DNA of 41,437 nucleotides from a virus, in the IMG/VR virus record IMGVR_UViG_3300036780_000032, positions 1 to 41,437 of that record. One strand, given 5' to 3'. Positions 36,689 to 41,437 of the stretch are shown one piece after another. Made by a program: the position numbers and the translations under genes. The notes beneath the pieces are model-generated. The model searched no databases and was not told the origin of the DNA. It saw only the letters and a program-made list of their open reading frames with translations. How positions within the stretch are numbered: the stretch's first letter is position 1; each line of letters begins with the position of its first letter.

Positions 36689-36941
36689 TCTTTCTCCGTC
36701 GCCACTCCCGCATGTATTCGCGATTGTACTTCATCCGCGCTTCGTGCTCTTCGGCGGTCATCACGGAAACCGGCATGTTTTTAGAACGCATCCGCGCGCG
36801 AGCCCTTTGCAGTTCATTAACCGCATCACGAGGCCGCATTCCCTCAGAGATGAGAGCCCGCGTTATCTCGCTAAATGGCCTACCATGATTGCGCGAGCGA
36901 ACCATCTTGCCTTTGATTTTGTATGTGACGTGTCGTGGCAT
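36675..36941 (-). CDS. Hypothetical basic protein (88 aa)
   Basis: A strongly basic helical protein with PFSEITRALISEGMRPRDAV, reminiscent of a small helix-turn-helix, and an Arg-rich tail (YNREYMREWRRRKNGNH). It overlaps the RusA-like start by 14 bases and directly follows the candidate origin region. DNA binding is plausible from charge and place, but no family is named. Confidence 0.55.
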   Translation of the reverse strand: MPRHVTYKIKGKMVRSRNHGRPFSEITRALISEGMRPRDAVNELQRARARMRSKNMPVSVMTAEEHEARMKYNREYMREWRRRKNGNH

Positions 36942-36969
36942 CTACGCCGTCGCTCCGTTAATCTCTGAA

Positions 36970-37127
36970 GGGGTTGGGGTGAGGAAAGAATGGGGGATCA
37001 TAAGGGGGAAAGGAAACCTAGGGGAAGGGGATACTCTCTGTGGAAAACTCGGCCATCCTGTGCAAAACTTATATATGCCTAATGTTTCTACCACTTAGCA
37101 CCTCTAGTTTTCCACAGGTCGCTGTGG
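36970..37127. other. Candidate replication origin: DnaA-box-like sites and G-runs
   Basis: This is the core of a 277-base gene-free gap. Six runs of four or five G fall within 36970-37030 on the plus strand. TGTGGAAAA (37039-37047) and TTTTCCACA (37108-37116) are each one mismatch from the DnaA box TTATCCACA or its complement; TGTGCAAAA (37059-37067) differs by two. An A/T-rich stretch (TTATATAT and neighbours) lies between them. With no phage replication initiator recognised, host DnaA-driven initiation is a reasonable inference. Confidence 0.45.
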
Positions 37128-37192
37128 GTATCGTGAGAATTGCTCGGAGCGGCAGTTTGCGGTTTGGGTCAAGATACCGCTCTTCACTCTGA

Positions 37193-37206
37193 GGGGCCGC
37201 CGCCCC
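37193..37206 (-). other. Short G-C hairpin after gene 37219-37527
   Basis: GGGGC-CGCC-GCCCC forms a five-pair hairpin 13 bases past the stop of the leftward gene. It lacks a T-tract, so it may pause transcription or protect the message end rather than terminate. Confidence 0.3.
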
Positions 37207-37218
37207 GAACCTTGGTTG

Positions 37219-37527
37219 TCAATCAGGATATTCGTCGGCCTTTTTGACTTTGACCTTCACGTTTTCTTTCTCGTTGACGATGCGGATTTCAATTCCGTTG
37301 CGTTTGTAGTGGTCGCGCTTTTGCGATTTCATTAGGTTCAGCAAGTTCTGTTTGAGTGGGCCTTCCTGTGCGGTGAGGGCTTGTCGCTGGTCGCGTATGG
37401 AAGCATAGTCTTGCGCGAGGCTTTCGAGTTCTTCGATCTTCGGATCGTCCATCTCGGGTAGCCGCGCCTGCCGAGCGCGCTTTACGGGCGGACCCACTGC
37501 CTTTGACAACTTCTTCTTTTTCGCCAT
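37219..37527 (-). CDS. Coiled-coil protein of the recombination block (102 aa)
   Basis: Basic N-terminus (AKKKKLSKAVG), a coiled coil (IEELESLAQDYASIRDQRQA) and a beta-rich C-terminus (YKRNGIEIRIVNEKENVKVK). The last segment resembles phage proteins beside recombination genes, but its activity is unknown. Good coding appearance; the next upstream gene is 78 bases away. Confidence 0.6.
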   Translation of the reverse strand: MAKKKKLSKAVGPPVKRARQARLPEMDDPKIEELESLAQDYASIRDQRQALTAQEGPLKQNLLNLMKSQKRDHYKRNGIEIRIVNEKENVKVKVKKADEYPD

Positions 37528-37605
37528 AGCTCTCCTTGTGATTTATTTTGTTGCGATTGCTGCGTGATAGACCTATTTCGTTGTATTCGTCAAATAAGGA
37601 GCGCG

Positions 37606-37938
37606 TCAGTCCTTCGCCCATTCCGGTACCTCTTCCGCTTCGCCTTCCGTCAACCATCTCCGAATCGTTTCATCCGTCGTTTCGCGCAGAGCCCGAATCA
37701 ACAGGTGTAAAGCGATATGCGGGTCCACTGCGATGTCAAAAAATCTTTCTTTCTCGCGATTGAATTCCTTATACGTTTCCGGGTTTCGCAGATTGAGTAC
37801 CACTCGCGTTGACTGCTGCGGATTCTCCAGCTTCCGCTTGCGCTCTTTGTCGTGGTAGATGATGTGAATCTGCTCATGTGATTTGCCTGCCAGAATCTTG
37901 GCCTTCAGGAGTTCGAATTCTTCTTTGACTGTCGCCAT
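37606..37938 (-). CDS. Hypothetical protein (110 aa)
   Basis: Mixed helix and strand protein (EEFELLKAKILAGKSHEQIH at the N-terminus) with an acidic C-terminus (EGEAEEVPEWAKD). It follows the RecT-like gene by three bases, so co-translation is likely. No family is recognised. Confidence 0.6.
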   Translation of the reverse strand: MATVKEEFELLKAKILAGKSHEQIHIIYHDKERKRKLENPQQSTRVVLNLRNPETYKEFNREKERFFDIAVDPHIALHLLIRALRETTDETIRRWLTEGEAEEVPEWAKD

Positions 37939-37941
37939 CGG

Positions 37942-39033
37942 CTATTCTCCGGGTTGACGGTCTAGCGCCTTGAACGGAACTTTTATACGCTCGAAATGGG
38001 AAATTAGCTTGCCCAACTGTTCCGGTGTGGCAAGGATGGCGTCCGCGTTCTTCATGTAGAGCGGCACCAGCACGGTGCGGTGCTCATGCTTCAGTTGTTG
38101 AGAGCCGTCGATTTCATACAGTTCCTTGCCCGGAATCTCTTTGTAGAAGAGACATGGAACGGGATTCTGTTCCGGCTGCTTTGAAGTTGTTGATGCCATT
38201 CTACGCTCCACCACTTCACGCTGCGGCTGGGTCAGTTTCTTCAGCCCTTCCTGTTCGCGCTGTTCGTAGGCGGATAGGTGCGGATTTACTTCGATGACTT
38301 CGGCCGGTGAGACAATGCGGCCTTCGGGCGTGAACTGCGTAAACTCGCGGCTCTGCGTTTCTTCCGGTATCAGCAAGCCGCCTGTCTTCGGGTAGGACGT
38401 TCGCGTAGCTTGAGCCTTCGCGCACTTTGCCAGCATCAAGCGCGGCATTCTACGCACCAGCGGAGCGCGGTCAATGTCCGGGTAGATTTCACTCCACCAG
38501 ACTTTTGCCACTGTCGGCAGAGCAGAGCCTTTCTTGTGTGCTTCGATGCGTGCCCATTCCGGCACCTGCAACGGATGTGCTTTGCCCTGCTTGTCGTTCC
38601 AATGCACGGTTATCATCGGGCCGTATTCCGGCTCTGAGTAAGTTCCAAAGTCTGCGTGGTCGCGCGCAGCGATATGCAGCATCCCGTTGATTCCTACAAC
38701 CGGCACGTAAAGCCGCGCACCCTTCTTTCCGTCCGAACGCTCCGCTTCCGAATCCCAACGGGGAACGAACCACACTTGCTGCTGGAAAGGGTCAAGCTCA
38801 TAGCGGCGCGCAACAGTAAGGCAGTACTTCAGTTCTTCATCCGATGCGCCCTTGCAAATGGCGTTTTTGAGTATCGCTACCTCATCAGGGCTTAAGAGCC
38901 ACGGCTTAGGCTCCGGGGCGCGCACAACTATCGCTTTATTGTCCGTCAGAACGCGTTCTGGCCGATGTTTGCGGTGCGCGTTTCGCGTTTTGCTGGTATG
39001 TGCCTTAACTCGCCTGCTGGATGCCTGTTTCAC
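37942..39033 (-). CDS. recT: RecT/Bet-family single-strand annealing protein
   Basis: GTG start with ribosome site agaggag. The 363-aa protein has a basic tail of about 35 residues, then the annealase core: VARRYELDPFQQQVWFVPRW (about 74-93) and LYVPVVGINGMLHIAARD (about 108-125), the RecT/Red-beta signature. It anneals complementary strands in phage recombination and replication. No RecE/Exo partner nuclease is recognised beside it, which is unusual; the RusA-like resolvase is nearby. Confidence 0.85.
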   Translation of the reverse strand: MKQASSRRVKAHTSKTRNAHRKHRPERVLTDNKAIVVRAPEPKPWLLSPDEVAILKNAICKGASDEELKYCLTVARRYELDPFQQQVWFVPRWDSEAERSDGKKGARLYVPVVGINGMLHIAARDHADFGTYSEPEYGPMITVHWNDKQGKAHPLQVPEWARIEAHKKGSALPTVAKVWWSEIYPDIDRAPLVRRMPRLMLAKCAKAQATRTSYPKTGGLLIPEETQSREFTQFTPEGRIVSPAEVIEVNPHLSAYEQREQEGLKKLTQPQREVVERRMASTTSKQPEQNPVPCLFYKEIPGKELYEIDGSQQLKHEHRTVLVPLYMKNADAILATPEQLGKLISHFERIKVPFKALDRQPGE

Positions 39034-39066
39034 GGTTTCGCTCCTCTGGAATTATGGCCTACAGCG

Positions 39067-39699
39067 CTACTCAATTCTGACGCGAATCCCGCCGATTTCC
39101 CGCTCTGACTTCGCCGCGTCTTTATCCGTTCGCAGCTTCATGTTCACCTTCGTTTCGTTGAGGCACAGGAATTCGCGCTTCACTTTTGAAAGGTCGAGCA
39201 ATTCAAAGCGATAGCGCTCTATGATGCGCTTGCCCGGAACGGTGGGGATATTCGGCGCGACGTTTACTACCACAGGTTCCACGCGATTCGCGGCACGCTT
39301 CCCAAAGTTCGCTTTCTCTGCCGCTTTGCGCGCTTCCTCGTTGATGCGGTCCTGCTCGCGCTTCGCGGCCGCTTTCTCGTTGAGGTTCCAAGTCCGCGCG
39401 GTCTGTTCCAGTTGGGCTACTTGCGATTGAATCGCCACGATGACCTTATCGCGCTGCGAGAGCAGTTCATCAAGCCGCCGCCGCAGTTCCAAGCGTTCAG
39501 GCTCTGCGGCCAGCATGACCTGTTTGCAAGCGTCGCCGGCTCTTTTGCAGATTTCGAGAGCATCGGAGTACGTGGTCTGGTCGCTCACTACGATGCCCTT
39601 CGCCTGCTTCGATAGTTCGGATAGAAAGATGTGAAGCTCTTCGCCCTGCACAATCTGGCCGTCAATAACCTTCACGATGGAGATTGCATCCGTAGACAT
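39067..39699 (-). CDS. Coiled-coil protein upstream of the annealase (210 aa)
   Basis: Start chosen at the ATG after gggagg; the frame is open to 39840, but that part overlies the HNH fragment. A long coiled coil occupies residues about 70-150 (LRRRLDELLSQRDKVIVAIQ, KREQDRINEEARKAAEKAN). The C-terminal domain YRFELLDLSKVKREFLCLNE ends in EIGGIRVRIE. This coil-plus-(P/G)GIRV-tail layout is typical of phage proteins next to recT-like genes. Its molecular function is not established. Confidence 0.65.
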   Translation of the reverse strand: MSTDAISIVKVIDGQIVQGEELHIFLSELSKQAKGIVVSDQTTYSDALEICKRAGDACKQVMLAAEPERLELRRRLDELLSQRDKVIVAIQSQVAQLEQTARTWNLNEKAAAKREQDRINEEARKAAEKANFGKRAANRVEPVVVNVAPNIPTVPGKRIIERYRFELLDLSKVKREFLCLNETKVNMKLRTDKDAAKSEREIGGIRVRIE

Positions 39700-39700
39700 T

Positions 39701-39844
39701 TCAAGCCTCCCTTGAGAATTGACCTTTACTGTTTCGTGGCGGGTAGATTCGCCGGGGCCGTTGATTATTGTTTTGCACCGTCCTAGTAACCCATCGACAG
39801 TTCGTCGGTTCATAGTTCCCGTCATTGTTGATACGATCAATCAT
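39701..39844 (-). CDS. Fragment-like HNH C-terminal protein (47 aa)
   Basis: The ATG overlaps the HNH gene's stop. [20 protein letters not shown], then RTVQNNNQR, is the second half of the common homing-type HNH motif (LDRI-x-NDGNYEP-x-NCRW). Only the metal-binding helix region is present and the first His/zinc part is missing. It may be the remnant of an HNH homing gene, or it may complement another protein. The short basic tail ends GQFSREA. Confidence 0.6.
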   Translation of the reverse strand: MIDRINNDGNYEPTNCRWVTRTVQNNNQRPRRIYPPRNSKGQFSREA

Positions 39845-40218
39845 GTGCTTGGGTAAAGTTTGTTGAAGTCTTTGACCGCTTGGAATTTCACTTGAACGTG
39901 CTTCTCGCGATGGCAAGGAATGTGCACTGCGTCTAAATTATGAAGGCAGTCACACCGCCCGAAACTGGCGCCCTTCTTGTGATCCATTTCGAAAGTGAGC
40001 ACTCCGAAGACAGTATCTAGCGGGCGTTTGCACTTCCCGCATTTGCCCTTTGATTTGTGCGCGACTCTCTCCCGCTGCACGACAACATCGTCGCCCTTCA
40101 ACAGCAGGTGCGGAATCATCTGCGGGTCATAGCCTACGAAAGAACGACGGTCGAGAAGCAGGCCATTAGCTCGCAGCATCTTCGTGATTGGTTCGTCGCG
40201 TTTGAATCCCCGGCTCAT
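39841..40218 (-). CDS. HNH endonuclease (125 aa)
   Basis: Start chosen at the ATG overlapping the previous stop (ATGA). Zinc pair GKCGKC (Cys60, Cys63), catalytic region FEMDH (His80), then [19 protein letters not shown], which gives the Asn and final His of the ββα-metal fold. HNH nucleases in phages help packaging or recombination. It stands two genes after the regulator in the early leftward operon. Confidence 0.8.
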   Translation of the reverse strand: MSRGFKRDEPITKMLRANGLLLDRRSFVGYDPQMIPHLLLKGDDVVVQRERVAHKSKGKCGKCKRPLDTVFGVLTFEMDHKKGASFGRCDCLHNLDAVHIPCHREKHVQVKFQAVKDFNKLYPST

Positions 40219-40370
40219 GGCAGCGGCATCAATCCGATGATGAGCACCGCGATGATCCCGGCCACTACCGCCGCAAAGCAGCACAGGGTTATAGGATCGG
40301 GCTTATACCCGCCGTAGATGCGCGCTTTGCGCTTCCCATCTGGGCCTGCATCGACCTGAATCAGTCTCAT
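40215..40370 (-). CDS. Small membrane protein (51 aa)
   Basis: Start chosen at the ATG overlapping the regulator's stop (ATGA). A basic N-terminus (DGKRKARIYGGYKPD) is followed by one strong membrane helix (CCFAAVVAGIIAVLIIGLM). Early expressed small membrane proteins may affect the host envelope or superinfection; nothing more can be read. Confidence 0.65.
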   Translation of the reverse strand: MRLIQVDAGPDGKRKARIYGGYKPDPITLCCFAAVVAGIIAVLIIGLMPLP

Positions 40371-40522
40371 GCCGAAACCGCCTTGAAGTACTCGCGGAAG
40401 ATGACACGCAACTGGTGGGCCATTGAGCGCGTATTCGCTTCGGCCTCCTGTGCAATGCGGTCGTAATCTTCGCGGTCGATTTTGATGCTTGCCTGCTTTG
40501 GTTTGGACTTCACGGCCATCAT
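40367..40522 (-). CDS. Ribbon-helix-helix (Arc/CopG-type) regulator
   Basis: Ribosome site gggagga before a double ATG. The 51-aa protein shows the RHH fold: a basic N-terminus, strand ASIKI, helix DREDYDRIAQEAEAN, turn, helix TRSMAHQLRVIFREYFKA. It is the first gene of the leftward operon, next to the divergent promoter region. That is the classical place for an autoregulator or a switch between the two operons. Confidence 0.75.
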   Translation of the reverse strand: MMAVKSKPKQASIKIDREDYDRIAQEAEANTRSMAHQLRVIFREYFKAVSA

Positions 40523-40641
40523 GCGTTTTCCTCCCACGCAAAGAGCCTACCACTACCAAAGTGGGAAAGCTAGTAACATTCTCGCCTTAGTACTACGATT
40601 TTCCTTGCTTCTCTACTACACGGTATGCGAATATTCTGGAC
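40523..40641. promoter_or_regulatory. Divergent control region with ACTAC repeats
   Basis: This gap separates the leftward and rightward operons. ACTAC occurs at 40552, 40592 and 40615, within CTACCACTAC, AGTACTAC and CTACTAC. The second is part of the 8-base palindrome TAGTACTA, and CCACT...AGTGG makes a small inverted repeat at 40550-40565. Short direct and inverted repeats like these fit ribbon-helix-helix operators. A weak rightward promoter may be TTCCTT-N17-TATGCG (40601-40629). I cannot identify the leftward promoter. Confidence 0.45.
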
Positions 40642-40761
40642 ATGGAACGACACCCAATCTTCAAAGGATGCTGCGACGCCCCGGAGCCGGTGAAAGAGCA
40701 GAACCTACTGGCGGCTTTGCGGGAATCGTTGCGGCAAGCCAAAAAGGGGAAGAAGCGATGA
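40642..40761 (+). CDS. Tiny hypothetical protein, first gene of the rightward operon (39 aa)
   Basis: MERHPIFKGCCDAPEPVKEQ is followed by a basic helix (LLAALRESLRQAKKGKKR). The stop overlaps the next ATG (ATGA). No ribosome site is seen before it, in keeping with a short 5' leader. An alternative frame starting at 40624 codes only 22 aa. Confidence 0.5.
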   Translation: MERHPIFKGCCDAPEPVKEQNLLAALRESLRQAKKGKKR

Positions 40762-41270
40762 CGAGAGCAGACGCGGAACGCATCTACGGGCCAATCACTG
40801 TACACAGGACAGATAATCCGACGCCCGAACACGGTTGGGACTATCGCGCTTTTTTCGACCGCTACTACGACATTGATATGCCGTCGTGGTTGGAGGCATT
40901 GGGCGCAACGGAAACTGAAGCGCTTGTCGCCCTGCTCGAACAGACCGAAGAGCATCTCGCCGAAGAAAATCTGACACTTGTTGCGCCGGGAGGATGTATC
41001 TGCGGGCATTCTAGCGCCAGCCACGCATCCGATGATTACGATTTAACCGAAACACTCGGCCATTGTCTGACGGATCATTGCGCTTGTGCAGCGTTTGAAT
41101 CGCCCACGCTGGCAAAGGGCATCAGCGACCTGACGAGCGTAATCGACAGGATTCTCGGGCTAGACCGCATCGAACGCGAGACAGAAGCCGTGCTGAGCGC
41201 AGAGCAGAAAGAGCGCCGCCACAATGACGAGATGTACCAGAATGATTTGCAGCGAAGGAGTGGGTGCTGA
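40758..41270 (+). CDS. Hypothetical Cys-containing protein (170 aa)
   Basis: Start chosen at the ATG preceded by ggggaag; the frame is open far upstream, but those codons overlie the control region. A helical middle (EALVALLEQTEEHLAEENL) precedes a Cys/His cluster (CICGHSSASH...GHCLTDHCACAAF), a likely zinc site, and then a coiled C-terminus. It is coupled to the next gene (TGATG). No family is recognised. Confidence 0.6.
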   Translation: MTRADAERIYGPITVHRTDNPTPEHGWDYRAFFDRYYDIDMPSWLEALGATETEALVALLEQTEEHLAEENLTLVAPGGCICGHSSASHASDDYDLTETLGHCLTDHCACAAFESPTLAKGISDLTSVIDRILGLDRIERETEAVLSAEQKERRHNDEMYQNDLQRRSGC

Positions 41271-41437
41271 TGGGCATCTGGACGCGATTTCTTCGCAATC
41301 GTTTTCGCAGCAAAATCAAGCGCACCGGGCGAGAAATTGACTTCACGCGCCGATTCTGGGGACACAACATTGAACGTGTCGGGGATTCCTTTGCCGCATG
41401 GTCGGACCCGCGATTAGCTAAGGGTGATGTGATAATC
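41270..41437 (+). CDS. Hypothetical protein, 5' part of a gene crossing the circle junction
   Basis: An ATG overlapping the previous stop (TGATG) opens a frame beginning MGIWTRFLRNRFRSKIKRTG and running off the window end. In the closed circle it continues at base 128 and ends at 229 (about 89 aa). The basic, aromatic N-terminus suggests nucleic-acid or membrane contact, but no family is recognised. Confidence 0.7.
   Translation, partial: MGIWTRFLRNRFRSKIKRTGREIDFTRRFWGHNIERVGDSFAAWSDPRLAKGDVII
41311..41437. repeat. Direct terminal repeat, right copy
   Basis: Exact copy of bases 1-127. Removing one copy gives a closed circle in which the reading frame from 41270 continues without interruption. 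Confidence 0.95.

Overview
The window reads as one complete genome of a tailed, short-tailed (P22-like) double-stranded DNA phage. The first 127 bases are repeated exactly at the end, so the contig closes into a circle of about 41,310 bp and one gene runs across the join. Virion genes follow P22 order: terminase, portal, scaffold, coat, gp4-like and gp10-like tail-neck proteins, then three ejection-type proteins. The host is probably a Gram-negative (diderm) bacterium, because the phage encodes an outer-membrane beta-barrel, two lipoprotein-like proteins and several Sec leaders. Acidobacteriota is my best guess, from the HYDIN/choice-of-anchor-like repeats in the 1,363-aa protein. That guess is inference. 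I see no tRNA, CRISPR array, integrase, DNA polymerase, primase or helicase.

Layout. (1) A rightward operon starts near 40.64 kb, crosses the join and ends near 5.3 kb. It holds about 20 small genes, mostly linked by ATGA or GTGA overlaps: a C2H2 finger protein, an HNH-like protein, a solitary DPPY methyltransferase, three tandem tiny zinc-ribbon genes, a lipoprotein and a small membrane protein. (2) A leftward early/recombination block (40.52 to 35.38 kb) begins with a ribbon-helix-helix regulator. It carries HNH proteins, a RecT/Bet-like annealase, a RusA-like resolvase and an intergenic candidate replication origin at about 37.0-37.1 kb, and ends at a strong terminator. (3) Immediately beyond that terminator a consensus promoter (TTGACG-N17-TATATT) opens the leftward late region (35.2 to 5.4 kb): a TerS candidate, three large fibre/spike-like proteins, TerL, small head-region proteins, portal, scaffold, coat, tail-neck, ejection proteins, fibre, lysis genes and an outer-membrane protein.

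Two things stand out. First, the late region encodes an unusual set of proteins with export signals: Sec leaders on four fibre/virion-type proteins, a probable fifth that needs an ACG start, a hydrophobic leader on the coat protein, a twin-arginine protein, a lipoprotein and an outer-membrane barrel. Second, three short rightward moron-like units are embedded against the late operon. Each has a TAGAAT -10 box only 7-8 nt before its start codon, which implies leaderless transcripts; one has its own terminator and one has a palindrome between its -35 and -10.

Many very small genes (33-60 aa), mostly zinc-binding, were found by reading the overlaps by eye. Most functional names come from motif recognition only and were not checked against databases.
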